Part shown: one piece after another, positions 16,429 through 24,443 of the stretch | Layout: every line of letters begins with the position of its first letter | Numbering within the stretch: the stretch's first letter is position 1 | Source: an uncultured Desulfobacter sp. | GTDB lineage: Bacteria > Desulfobacterota > Desulfobacteria > Desulfobacterales > Desulfobacteraceae | Direction of reading: 5' to 3' | Length of the DNA: 64,000 nt | Assembly: GCF_963666145.1 (NCBI RefSeq) | Contig: NZ_OY762614.1 | Coordinates: 5,136,501 to 5,200,500 of the forward strand | The notes under the pieces: model-generated | Databases searched by the model: none | Seen by the model: the letters and a program-made list of their open reading frames with translations, nothing else | Told to the model about the DNA's origin: nothing | Made by a program: the position numbers and the translations under genes

Positions 16429-16880
16429 ATCCCTAACTCCTCCATGACCCGGCGTTTCTTCTTGCTCCGCTGCCGCTCTTCGGCAACCAGCTTGCCCAGT
16501 TCATAAAACGCATATTCTCTGTCATCCATGATGCCGATACCGGACCCTGACAGCGCCGCCTTGATCACACCGGCATCCCCGGTGATCACAAAAAATGCCG
16601 CTGCATACTCCAGCGGCATACGCCATCCGTTCTTGCTCTCGGCCGTCCAGTTCGCAATATGGTTGACGGTTATCTTTTCACTCACCAGCCTGGACATCTC
16701 TTCGGCAATCTCCTCTCGGCTGAGCTGGCAGTCCCGCAGCGTGCGTTTCAAAGCCTCCTGCACAGCCGATTTGCGGCTGTAACTGCCCGCAGCTTCGTCA
16801 AATGATCGCAACTGTGTAAAAGGAAGGTTGAGCTGGCGTTCTCTTGTGGCTGGAAACGGTCTCTTTTTTGTCATTGCCAA
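16425..16880 (-). CDS. First early gene; predicted DNA-binding regulator
   Basis: 151 residues. After a basic N-terminus (MTKKRPFPATRERQLNLPF) comes a helix-turn-helix-like stretch, TLRDCQLSREEIAEEMSRLV, with ITVNHIANWTAESK as the likely recognition part. The C-terminus is helical and very basic (RQRSKKKRR). It is transcribed away from the repressor gene across a 98-bp AT-rich region with an operator-like palindrome, so it is probably the first gene of the lytic early operon. Confidence 0.68.
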   Translation of the reverse strand: MAMTKKRPFPATRERQLNLPFTQLRSFDEAAGSYSRKSAVQEALKRTLRDCQLSREEIAEEMSRLVSEKITVNHIANWTAESKNGWRMPLEYAAAFFVITGDAGVIKAALSGSGIGIMDDREYAFYELGKLVAEERQRSKKKRRVMEELGI

Positions 16881-16978
16881 AATTCCGTTAAGAAAGTACC
16901 TTTATGAAAGCTTATTTTTAACCTATACTAACTAATAATCTATAAATTATAGATCTGTCAATAATAAATCTATTAATA
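16881..16978. promoter_or_regulatory. Divergent repressor/early-promoter region with operator-like palindrome
   Basis: This AT-rich 98 bp separates the leftward early operon from the rightward repressor gene. The 17-bp palindrome ATCTATAAATTATAGAT (16938-16954) has perfect arms, and related half-sites AATCTATTAAT (16968-16978) and CCTATACTA (16922-16930) lie on both sides. This is the expected layout for CI-type operators overlapping two promoters. Confidence 0.65.
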
Positions 16979-17497
16979 ATGGAAAATAATACTAATAATT
17001 TTAGACTTGTAACTGAGCGCCTAAAGGCGCGACTGTCATTGCGTACCGATAAGGAATTTGCTGAAATGATTGGACTTAAACCAAAAGCATTTCATGCACG
17101 CAAACAGTCTGGCTCTATTCCTTACCCAGAAATAATAGATTTAGCAAATCGCTATAAATTAGATCTAAATTGGGTTTTTAATGGCGAATCGTGTAAAGAA
17201 ACTGAGGTACCTGAAGAACTCTCACCGCCTCAAATGATGTCAAAAAAAGAGAACGTCATTGTCATTAAACACCAGGACCTGGTGTCTCGGTTTAAAGATC
17301 CGGAAAAGGGGATCGAAAACAACGCCCACTTGCTCACGATCGAAGAAGCAAGCGAACAGCTATATAAAAAGGTTAGTGAATATCTTAAAACCACCAGTGA
17401 AGCCGCTAAAATAATTAAATCCGAAATAGCGGGCCAAAAAAAAGCGAAAGAGACTGGCTGGAAGGACTCAGATGGGAAAAACATAGACAGTGCTTAA
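16979..17497 (+). CDS. CI-like phage repressor without peptidase domain
   Basis: 172 residues. The N-terminal 70 residues form a bacteriophage-CI helix-turn-helix domain: LRTDKEFAEMIGLKPKAFHAR, then GSIPYPEIIDLANRYKLDLNW. The rest is a helical, charged tail; there is no S24/LexA-type self-cleavage domain, so SOS-type auto-cleavage is unlikely. No clear ribosome site precedes the ATG. It is the only phage-type gene on the plus strand next to the operator palindrome, so it should hold lysogeny by shutting the early operon. Confidence 0.8.
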   Translation: MENNTNNFRLVTERLKARLSLRTDKEFAEMIGLKPKAFHARKQSGSIPYPEIIDLANRYKLDLNWVFNGESCKETEVPEELSPPQMMSKKENVIVIKHQDLVSRFKDPEKGIENNAHLLTIEEASEQLYKKVSEYLKTTSEAAKIIKSEIAGQKKAKETGWKDSDGKNIDSA

Positions 17498-17544
17498 CAG
17501 AAAGAGATCCGGACAACTTTATCCTGACAGACATCGACGGCAGA

Positions 17545-17814
17545 TTGATAGCTGACGGCGGCAGCGGGGTAGCCCATGCCCGCCGCAACATTTTTGATTA
17601 TGTGAGCTCGGCCAGAGATCTCAAGCACCTGCGCAACGCAATGGCCAACGCAGCCCACGCAAAACCCCAGGCCGTAGACCTGACATTCTGCTTCATAGAC
17701 AAAAAAGTATCCTGCCATTGCCATATATACAAAGGCGAAGGCAAATACTTAATCTCCGGCTGGCAAATGCCCGACAACATCAGAAATATAGGCAGCTACA
17801 TACCACCTCAATGA
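17545..17814 (+). CDS. Hypothetical protein behind the repressor (start uncertain)
   Basis: At least 89 residues from a TTG at 17545. The frame stays open upstream to 17419, overlapping the end of the repressor gene, and the upstream codons read like protein (RDPDNFILTDIDGRLIAD). The true start may therefore be earlier and non-ATG. The content GGSGVAHARRNIFDYVSSAR and LISGWQMPDN shows a compact alpha/beta protein of unknown family. It may be expressed from the repressor transcript. Confidence 0.5.
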   Translation: MIADGGSGVAHARRNIFDYVSSARDLKHLRNAMANAAHAKPQAVDLTFCFIDKKVSCHCHIYKGEGKYLISGWQMPDNIRNIGSYIPPQ

Positions 17815-17897
17815 ATTAAAAATAACAGATTGACCTGGGTCCAGGTCATAAAAAACACATAAGTCTGACATTATTCTTTTTCAAGGAGACGTATCCA

Positions 17898-18107
17898 ATG
17901 GAAATCCGAATAAAATACAGCACCAGCGAAGGCCCCCACCTGCTAAACATCAGCCTCCCCGAAATTCAAAACATGATCACAACCGGCACCCTGGCCGTAA
18001 GACAACCAACACCCAAAGGCCACAAAGACATAACCTTCACCGGCACAAAAGCCGAACTTACCGCCATGGCCCAGGCCCTCCAGAACGCCGCTAACAATAT
18101 GCCTTAG
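17898..18107 (+). CDS. Small hypothetical protein
   Basis: 69 residues, starting MEIRIKYSTSEGPHLLN with AAGGAG nine bases before the ATG. Beta-strand-like N-terminus, then a C-terminal helix (KAELTAMAQALQNAANN). Not recognised. It shares strand with the repressor and with the two genes that follow, 13 bases further on, so all may be one lysogenic transcript. Confidence 0.6.
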   Translation: MEIRIKYSTSEGPHLLNISLPEIQNMITTGTLAVRQPTPKGHKDITFTGTKAELTAMAQALQNAANNMP

Positions 18108-18120
18108 AAAAAGGATAATT

Positions 18121-19137
18121 ATGTCAAAAATTCCAGATAAAAAGACGAAGCAAGTTTATTACAAACGATCATCCTGGGAAGGGCAAAAGAATACCGAATA
18201 CTTAGAGACCTTTGTTAAAGTCTGCCATGATAAATACAAGTCAACAGCATTACGGACTTTCAAAGGCTTCTATGGTAGCGAAATGAAATGCGCCAAATAT
18301 GATGACAGTGAAAAAGATGTCGGAATAATGATGCAAATAGCTTCGTATGTTCCTGATCAACCAACCTCTGTCATAGAAAAATCGTCAAATCAGGCATCAG
18401 AAGCATCCGTAGATGCTATAGATGCCCCTCCTGGAAAAGATTACCTGGATGGGGATGTTTTTATTTTAATAAATAAAAATGACGTCATTCTTTTGCCTTC
18501 CGGGGCTCGTGAAAAAGTTGCTTTGCACTATCTAATAGCAATGCTGAAAAAAAATGATTTTGATTATATTGCAGGAACACTGGAGTTTCAAAGCATTGCT
18601 AATGAGGATAAGGTGCGGCTGGTGAAAAAAGAAGGCGTGAAATCTATTGAGCTTAACGCAAGTTTATATGAAGCCAGCTTGATGTATATAGATAGAAAAA
18701 GTGAAAAAAGTCACAAAGTCACAAAACTTATGGATGTAAAAGGTAAGATAGCAGAGCATCTCAGGGAACTTTTTGCTGAAGACGAATCTCTAAGAGATAT
18801 AAAAGAGAAAGAAAATGTAAACATTAAACTTTCTATTTCTTTCGATGGGCGTGAAGCTATGAAGCACCAGAAGGATAAGACTTTTGGAGAGATAGGAAAA
18901 TCAAGGCTGCAAAAAACATCTGAAAAGGCTTTATCCGAGGCTATGTCTAATGATAGTCAATTAGGAGGGTTTACAATTGTCACTGGCGCTGGAAATAAAA
19001 TCAGAACAGATGAAATTATCATGTCAGAAAAATTCAGAATAAAAACCCTTGGCAAATCATTATTCCCTGGAGAAGCTTTTAAGGTTCTTAAAGAATATTA
19101 TGATTCACTTAAGGCAAGGGGTGTTTTATCAAAATGA
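18121..19137 (+). CDS. Soluble protein of a two-gene, repressor-linked operon (rexA-like position)
   Basis: 338 residues, no recognised family. The N-terminal part is basic (KTKQVYYKRSSWEGQKNTEY). A middle beta-like segment, DGDVFILINKNDVILLPSGAR, precedes a helical and charged second half rich in Lys and Glu. There is no signal peptide or membrane segment. The stop overlaps the start of a four-helix membrane protein (ATGA). The gene is much more AT-rich than the phage genes. A soluble-plus-membrane pair just behind a phage repressor copies the layout of lambda rexAB, an exclusion system, but no sequence similarity to RexA is evident by eye. Confidence 0.7.
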   Translation: MSKIPDKKTKQVYYKRSSWEGQKNTEYLETFVKVCHDKYKSTALRTFKGFYGSEMKCAKYDDSEKDVGIMMQIASYVPDQPTSVIEKSSNQASEASVDAIDAPPGKDYLDGDVFILINKNDVILLPSGAREKVALHYLIAMLKKNDFDYIAGTLEFQSIANEDKVRLVKKEGVKSIELNASLYEASLMYIDRKSEKSHKVTKLMDVKGKIAEHLRELFAEDESLRDIKEKENVNIKLSISFDGREAMKHQKDKTFGEIGKSRLQKTSEKALSEAMSNDSQLGGFTIVTGAGNKIRTDEIIMSEKFRIKTLGKSLFPGEAFKVLKEYYDSLKARGVLSK

Positions 19138-19619
19138 CAGATACAAAAATTGACAAGAACAAAATTAAATATGCAATTGCAGTCGTGTTGTATAGTGGTA
19201 TTGGTGCCTATTATGGGCAACCTTTGATCCATGACAATACCTCTGCAATTAATATTATTGTTACCGTTTTCTCAGTTCTTGCCGGTTTTTTGGTGGCAGT
19301 CATTACATTAATCGGAGATCCTGCCTCGCTTCCATCTGGGAGCTGGAGACGAGCTGAGTTGGGTAGTAGGGTTCTGTATACTCGCTTAACAAGGCATAAA
19401 TTATTGTTCCTGCTGTATTTGTCTACCTTATTTTTAATATTCATATCCGTTCTTGTTAAAGGGAAATATCCGATGTTGGAAATTTGGATAGAACGAATTT
19501 TCATGTTCTTTGCGATCAGTGCTTTCGCTCTATCTTTTCAGCTTCCACAGGCGTTGATGAACCTACACAAGGAAAGAATAGAAAATGAAATTGAATCAAG
19601 ACGGCATAATGACAAATAA
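19134..19619 (+). CDS. Four-helix membrane protein (rexB-like position)
   Basis: 161 residues with four membrane segments: around 13-30 (IAVVLYSGIGAYYG), 38-62 (TVFSVLAGFLVAVITLIGD), 88-110 (LLFLLYLSTLFLIFISVL) and 117-140 (IFMFFAISAFALSFQLP), then a charged tail. The loop after the second helix (DPASLPSGSWRRAELGSRV) looks conserved in style. It is the second gene of the operon. An insertion sequence lies immediately after its stop codon, with the target duplication beginning within the TAA, yet the stop is intact. The role could be an ion-leaking effector, as for RexB; this is inference only. Confidence 0.7.
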   Translation: MTDTKIDKNKIKYAIAVVLYSGIGAYYGQPLIHDNTSAINIIVTVFSVLAGFLVAVITLIGDPASLPSGSWRRAELGSRVLYTRLTRHKLLFLLYLSTLFLIFISVLVKGKYPMLEIWIERIFMFFAISAFALSFQLPQALMNLHKERIENEIESRRHNDK

Positions 19620-19622
19620 TTC

Positions 19623-21142
19623 ACTAAAGTTTCGCAGGAACAAAACTTAATTCCCTGCCAACAATACCATCTATAATTTCGAGAAGATCCATTACATGAT
19701 CAATCTCGATTTTGTATGAAATTACCTTTATTGACTTTAAAAGTTGATCCCTCACATAGGACCAAATTTTTTTTGCAAATAATAAAGGTCCCTGTTTGTC
19801 AACGACATCATTAAAAATTGAACCAATACTGCCTGTGATCCTCCGATTGTTGAGGATGTATACCAATAGCAGATACCGGATCATCACGATGCTATGGCAT
19901 GCAATGGTTGCATCAAACGTTTTACTTTGCTCTTTGCCCATATACAGTAGTTGTTTGGCATCCTTGAAAAATACTTCAATGGCCCAACGCCGTGCGTAAT
20001 ACTTCAAGATTTCCGATGCGTCCAGATCAATGTCTGTAGAAAGCAGGGCTTCCCATTGTTTCCTGCCGTTGGAGATAAAAAGGATTCTTACATCGCCGGT
20101 TTTGGGAAGTTTGACATTCATACAGGCTGTTTTTACCTGAAAACCGGAAAGGTAAGTGGTTCGCTGCTTTGCAAAAAATTGCCATAGTTGCTTCAAAGTG
20201 TACTTTTTACCCTGATATTCGTACTTGACCTTGCCGCGTTTAAGCCTGCAGATTACGCCATAACCGCATTTACAAACTTGATTGATCACATCATCATGGG
20301 CAAACCAACTGTCAAAAAGAAGAAAGGACGCGTCAATTCCAGCATTCCATGCCCGTTGAACCATTTCGATTAGCATGTCTGTCCGTTTAGATAAAGCCTC
20401 TTGTCTGCGTTTCCAACCATTCGTCCTCTTGTCCATGGCTTTCATATTTGTATTGGGGCGTTTTGATGATGTGTTCATTGCCATGTCTAACGGATAGAAA
20501 TTAACGCCATTGTGAAAACCCAATTGCAGATACTGGTTTCCCAATACACTCTTTCCGGATTTGTGATCAAAATGATAACTGACCATCTCCATTTTTTTCC
20601 CTGTTTTGGGAGCAATAGAGTCATCAGCGATCAACACCTTATCTTTCAACGGAACATCATTACTATGACCAATGACTTTTAACGCGAGACAGGTCACAAG
20701 CTTGCGCCAGTTAAACCGTTCATTGTTCAGAAACCGATACCAGGTGTCTTTATGGGCCTCGGTTTGTCTGCTGATCCACGATCTGGTCCAATAAGCGCAG
20801 AGAGTATTTTTTATAAATGGCAGCAGGATAATAAAAAATAGCAAGGTCCGCGTGCAATACCCCTTTTGTTTGATTATATTGGATTTTTTAAGCATGCTGC
20901 CAATTTTCAGTTCCATTAATGCCTGATTTATATCTGAGTCCACACTTTTATTTTGAAAATGTCTTTGCAATGACAAAGAATATGTATTAATTATTTTCAC
21001 GGTAGCTCCTTTACTAAGTGATTTCAATGTTTTAGCAAATATCAATATCGCTTATTTTGGAGCTACCTTCAACTAAAAAATACTTATAATTTCAAATAAT
21101 TGGTATCTTTCTCAAACAAAAATTTATGTGCGAAACTTCAGT
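19623..21142 (-). mobile_element. IS4-type insertion sequence with 5-bp target duplication
   Basis: About 1,520 bp. The left end ACTAAAGTTTCGCA (19623-19636) matches the inverted right end TGCGAAACTTCAGT (21129-21142) at 13 of 14 bases. AATTC directly flanks both ends (19618-19622 and 21143-21147) as a target duplication. One transposase gene fills the element, and its stop lies in the left inverted repeat. With intact ends and an open gene, it looks complete and recent. Confidence 0.85.
19624..21000 (-). CDS. IS4-family transposase
   Basis: 458 residues from a GTG at 21000 with a strong AAAGGAG five bases upstream; the in-frame ATG at 21045 lacks such a site. The DDE catalytic residues are visible: Asp in LIADDSIAPK, Asp in FLLFDSWFAHD, and the IS4 signature Y-x2-R-x3-E-x6-K as YARRWAIEVFFKDAK. 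Basic and aromatic residues dominate the N-terminal DNA-binding part. The reading frame is intact, so it should be active. Confidence 0.9.
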   Translation of the reverse strand: MKIINTYSLSLQRHFQNKSVDSDINQALMELKIGSMLKKSNIIKQKGYCTRTLLFFIILLPFIKNTLCAYWTRSWISRQTEAHKDTWYRFLNNERFNWRKLVTCLALKVIGHSNDVPLKDKVLIADDSIAPKTGKKMEMVSYHFDHKSGKSVLGNQYLQLGFHNGVNFYPLDMAMNTSSKRPNTNMKAMDKRTNGWKRRQEALSKRTDMLIEMVQRAWNAGIDASFLLFDSWFAHDDVINQVCKCGYGVICRLKRGKVKYEYQGKKYTLKQLWQFFAKQRTTYLSGFQVKTACMNVKLPKTGDVRILFISNGRKQWEALLSTDIDLDASEILKYYARRWAIEVFFKDAKQLLYMGKEQSKTFDATIACHSIVMIRYLLLVYILNNRRITGSIGSIFNDVVDKQGPLLFAKKIWSYVRDQLLKSIKVISYKIEIDHVMDLLEIIDGIVGRELSFVPAKL

Positions 21143-21717
21143 AATTCATATAAGATTTATTGCATAATCGCCTTTCAATAGTTACCTGTTCTAGTTAAAA
21201 ACTTCCAACTTCTATTTTTTTGCAATTTACCATAAAATCCAGAAAGGCTGAAAAATCAACCATCCTGGATTTGTATCGAATTTGAGTTGAAAAAATAGCA
21301 AACTTGGAATCTATTAATAACTCAACCGATTGTTATAAAAGATGATACCCTTTTTAAAACCCCTAAGATTAAGTGCAAAACAAACTGACGTAACCCAATT
21401 TTCCTGAGATTAATAGAACCACCCAGGCCACCACTTCAAAATAACCACCCCCCGCACCAGTCCCACCAAATTCCGTTTGACCCCGGCAAATCCCGGCTTA
21501 AAATTAATTCCCCCATATTCCCTGCTATTTCACACACCCCAAAAATGGGGAGACATCCCCGGTGCCAGCACAGATACTCAGCCGAATTTTCGGTCGATTT
21601 CATACAGGCTTCCCAAATCTGGGAAGTGAATATTCCCCGCGCAATTCAATTACCCCGAGTAAGGGTATTTAAAAACGTCGTTTTACCGACTTTGGATAAT
21701 GTTGGAAATTACTTTAA
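21143..21717. other. Gene-free stretch with several small hairpins; probable prophage edge
   Basis: No convincing gene is seen in 575 bp. Short inverted repeats include CTTCCCA-AATC-TGGGAAG (21609-21626) and AAATCCAG (21235-21242) with CTGGATTT (21265-21272). The segment 21410-21540 is C-rich on the plus strand and lies between the prophage and the duplicated small genes. The left end of the prophage should lie between 19,620 and about 21,720, but I cannot place it by eye. Confidence 0.4.
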
Positions 21718-21996
21718 TTATCCATCAACATCATAAATAGACCCTTTGGAATTATTTGCAGAAACAAACCCACCTGATGACTGAACATGACGACGGTCAG
21801 GATTTTTTCTGCGATCTTTCTTAAAGGACAACGAAACAATCACACCATCTCTGACACTTTTTCTTCGGTCATACTGTTTATTGCGCCGATCTTTCTTACG
21901 GCCCTGGACCCCAGCATTGTATCCTATCGTTCTGGCTTTGGGATCTATTTTGTTTTTGGTCCCTATTTTGGTAATTGATATTATTTTAGCGATCAT
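21718..21996 (-). CDS. Arg/Lys-rich small protein, copy 1 of a tandem pair
   Basis: 92 residues from the ATG at 21996 (MIAKIISITKIGTKNKI), chosen because it aligns with the 92-residue copy 2; an in-frame ATG at 22035 would add an unmatched leader. A central basic part, KKDRRNKQYDRRKSVRDG, and a second one, FKKDRRKNPDRRH, frame a short hydrophobic strand. The C-terminus GSIYDVDG is shared. About 80% of residues match copy 2, counted by eye. No known family; nucleic-acid binding is suggested by charge only. Confidence 0.65.
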   Translation of the reverse strand: MIAKIISITKIGTKNKIDPKARTIGYNAGVQGRKKDRRNKQYDRRKSVRDGVIVSLSFKKDRRKNPDRRHVQSSGGFVSANNSKGSIYDVDG

Positions 21997-22089
21997 AATA
22001 ACCCCCTTGGAATATATACAAAAGATAGCAATCATGGGTTGAATTTCAACACTTTAAAGGGTGTGCTTTCACGGCGCCTCCACTTTTGA

Positions 22090-22368
22090 CTATCCATTAA
22101 CATCATAAATAGATCCTTTGGCATTATCTGCAGGCACGAGTCCTCCTGATGCCTGAACATGACGACGGTCAGGTTTTTTTCTGCGATCTTTTTTAAAAGA
22201 CAACGTAACAATCACACCTTCTCTGAAACTTTTTCTGCGGTCATACCGATTATTGCGCCGTTTTTTTCTACGGCCCGTGACCCCGGCATTGTATCCAATT
22301 GTTCTGCCTTCGGGATCTATTTTGTTTTTGGTCCCTATGTTGGTAATTGATATTATTTTAGAGATCAT
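22090..22368 (-). CDS. Arg/Lys-rich small protein, copy 2 of a tandem pair
   Basis: 92 residues, MISKIISITNIGTKNKIDP to GSIYDVNG, about 80% the same as copy 1. It keeps the paired DRR motifs (NRYDRRKSFREG, KKDRRKKPDRRH) and the same strand GVIVTLSF. The 5 prime DNA was cut by an IS4-type element, which begins 14 bases upstream of the ATG, so the native promoter and ribosome site have been moved 1.3 kb away. Expression is therefore doubtful unless the element supplies a promoter. Confidence 0.65.
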   Translation of the reverse strand: MISKIISITNIGTKNKIDPEGRTIGYNAGVTGRRKKRRNNRYDRRKSFREGVIVTLSFKKDRRKKPDRRHVQASGGLVPADNAKGSIYDVNG

Positions 22369-22382
22369 AATAACATTCTTTG

Positions 22383-23680
22383 CAGTGGTGTCCGGTTAGG
22401 TTTTTGCACGTAAAAAACAGCTTAATTTATTGAAAAAACAGTCGTTTTTTTGTTGACAAATGTGCGTAAAAATTTTATTCAAGGAGCCCAAATGACGCGC
22501 ATTTCAGTCTCAAAAAAACAAATACAGTCCCTGAATTTTGACAAGTTCCAGCGCCCTCTGGTAAGGTCGCTTTCACAAGCACCTGAACTACAATCTCGAG
22601 GAGATCGCCCTTTAAAAATGACATTCGAAGACCAAATCAATGCTTTGATTTATTTTCATCTCCAGGAGCACAAATCAGCCCGGCATTTAATTCAAGATCT
22701 CAAGGAGAACATTTTTGCCAAAGAAAATATTGCTCCAGACGGGGGAATCAGTCGCAGCAGCTTTGGCGAAGCAGTCAATCACCGGGGACTTGAACAACTG
22801 CAATTTGTCTTCGAGGACCTTTATAAGCAGGCTGTTGGGTGTCTACCGAAGGAGCACGCAGAACTTGGAGATCTGGTATCCATTGATGGTAGCCTTATAA
22901 ATGCTGTCCTTTCAATGCACTGGGCGAACTACAGGAAAGGAAGCAAAAAAGCCAAAGCGCATTGCGGGTTTGATATTAATCACGGCATCCCCAACAAAAT
23001 TTTTCTGACGGAAGGGAACGGTGGAGAACGTCCTTTTGTACCAAAAATCCTGTCCAAGGGACAAACAGGCGTTATGGATCGTGGCTATCAATCCCATCAC
23101 GATTTCGACCTGCTTCAGGAGCAAGGGAAGCATTTTGTTTGCCGTATAAAGGCCAAGACAACCAGAACCGTAATTGAAAACCATGAGATCAATTCCGGTA
23201 GCTACATTTTTTATGATGCACTGGTCAGGCTTGGTACTCCGAATCAAAACCAGACTAAGAATCCCGTTCGGGTTGTTGGGTATAAAATTGCCGGGGTTAA
23301 ATATTATGTGGCAACGGACAGGCATGATTTAACGGCAGAACAAATAGCAACTATTTATAAACTCCGGTGGACCATTGAAGATTTTTTCAAATGGTGGAAA
23401 GAGCACCTGAAGGTTTACCATCTCATTGCCCGCAGTGAATACGGCCTAATGGTTCAAATTCTTAGCGGCCTTATCACTTACCTGTTGCTGGCAATCTACT
23501 GCCGCGACGAGTTTAATGAGAAGGTCTCTATTAAAAGAGTTCGGCAGTTACGAATTGCCATCTTGAATGACCTAATCGGGTACAACGAGAATGGTTCGCA
23601 TGGGTTAAGCAGGGACAATATTGTCAAAGATCAAAAATTTACGTTTGCCGAGAAAGCAAAAACCTAACCGGACACTACTG
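22383..23680 (+). mobile_element. IS4-type insertion sequence with 9-bp target duplication
   Basis: 1,298 bp. The left end CAGTGGTGTCCGGTTAGG... (22383-22407) and the inverted right end (23656-23680) match over 24 of 25 bases. The flanks CATTCTTTG (22374-22382 and 23681-23689) are identical. The single transposase gene ends inside the right inverted repeat. The ends differ from those of the IS at 19623, so it is a different element. Confidence 0.9.
22492..23667 (+). CDS. IS4-family transposase
   Basis: 391 residues from the ATG at 22492, with AAGGAG six bases upstream; a TTG-type longer start at 22450 has no such site. DDE residues: SIDGSLINAVLS (first Asp), GVMDRGYQSH (second Asp), and the IS4 signature Y-x2-R-x3-E-x6-K as YKLRWTIEDFFKWWK. 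The frame is intact. The product is about 60 residues shorter than the transposase at 19624 and does not look closely related to it. Confidence 0.9.
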   Translation: MTRISVSKKQIQSLNFDKFQRPLVRSLSQAPELQSRGDRPLKMTFEDQINALIYFHLQEHKSARHLIQDLKENIFAKENIAPDGGISRSSFGEAVNHRGLEQLQFVFEDLYKQAVGCLPKEHAELGDLVSIDGSLINAVLSMHWANYRKGSKKAKAHCGFDINHGIPNKIFLTEGNGGERPFVPKILSKGQTGVMDRGYQSHHDFDLLQEQGKHFVCRIKAKTTRTVIENHEINSGSYIFYDALVRLGTPNQNQTKNPVRVVGYKIAGVKYYVATDRHDLTAEQIATIYKLRWTIEDFFKWWKEHLKVYHLIARSEYGLMVQILSGLITYLLLAIYCRDEFNEKVSIKRVRQLRIAILNDLIGYNENGSHGLSRDNIVKDQKFTFAEKAKT

Positions 23681-23770
23681 CATTCTTTGCGTATATTCAA
23701 AAAAATAGCAATCATGGTTGAATTTCAACACTTAAAGGAATCGTTGCCACAGCGCCACCAACGATGTGTA

Positions 23771-24257
23771 TCATCCACATGCCCCCCCCCTGGATTCCGT
23801 TAGGGGCGACAGATATTTTTTTCCGTGACGGGAATACCCGTAACGCTCCAAAGCAAGATCAACCGGATAAGTCTGTTTAAATGCCTCGACGGGGTTCGCC
23901 TGTCCGGTTCTGATCCGCTCTTGTGCTTTTTGGATTGCTGCCCGGTGTCGCCGTTCGCGCCTCCAGCAATTCTAAATTTGGCCCAAATGAGTCTTAAATA
24001 TCATAAAATCATGATTTCGGCTAACGTGATTTCAACAGGTTACGGTATCCTTGAGTCGATTAAAATCCATATTGAGAATTGCTGTCGCGCCTCTGTTGTT
24101 CTTTTTTTAACCGGGCTTGTTCTGCTATAATTTCGTCTTTGAATTCTTCGTACGGGTCCAGGAGTGGCCCGTCATTGATCTGGAATTGGTAATACTCTCC
24201 ACGGTTGGGTAGATAACATAACTGCCCCGGCCTTTCTGTGGCCCTGTCAGAGGGCAA
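23771..24257 (-). pseudogene. Decayed primase/replication-type gene, interrupted by a MITE
   Basis: The minus strand reads QINDGPLLDPYEEFKDEIIA and ...ARLKKEQQRR to the MITE. If the 121-bp element and one 9-bp duplication are removed, the frame continues as ERRHRAAIQKAQERIRTG, then FKQTYPVDLALERYGYSRHG and KKYLSPLTES, before hitting a run of nine G and a stop. That last part resembles the start of CHC2-type phage or plasmid primases (LALERYGY-G-KYLSP). The 5 prime side has a stop just before the first codon used here and no ATG. It is a remnant without function. Confidence 0.6.
23964..24084. mobile_element. 121-bp MITE, copy 1
   Basis: Ends CAGCAATTCTAAATTTGG and, inverted, CAGCAATTCTCAATATGG match at 16 of 18 bases. 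Flanked by the 9-bp duplication TCGCGCCTC (23955-23963 and 24085-24093). No coding capacity. It lies in the decayed primase-like gene. Copy 2 at 31699-31819 has the same length and differs by about one base. Confidence 0.9.
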
Positions 24258-24443
24258 GCCCTATGCTTCCAGGCAGTTATTAAAGATCCAGGCAAGGATA
24301 GAATAATCCGATCCGGGAATGGGGTTCTGGAATCAGGCTTTCATTTCATAAATTAAGCCCTTTTCAAAACACAGCTTAGAAAGCTTAGCAAAAAAAGTGC
24401 GGACGTCACTGTGAATTCAGTTGATTAACACATTTCACTGCTT

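Larger units (their letters stand above)
21718..23760. repeat. Tandem duplication of a ~370-bp unit, second unit split by an IS
   Basis: Unit 1 covers copy 1 and its upstream DNA to about 22075. That DNA includes GATAGCAATCATGGGTTG and CAACACTTTAAAGG. Unit 2 covers copy 2 to 22382 and continues on the far side of the IS at 23681-23760 with AATAGCAATCATGGTTG and CAACACTTAAAGG. The matching upstream parts show that unit 2 was whole before the IS entered. Confidence 0.75.

Noticed and set aside
18121..19619. Reading the repressor-linked pair as a Kiwa system
   Set aside because: The gene order is soluble then membrane, and the soluble protein shows no clear likeness to KwaB by eye; only the general soluble-plus-TM layout is shared.
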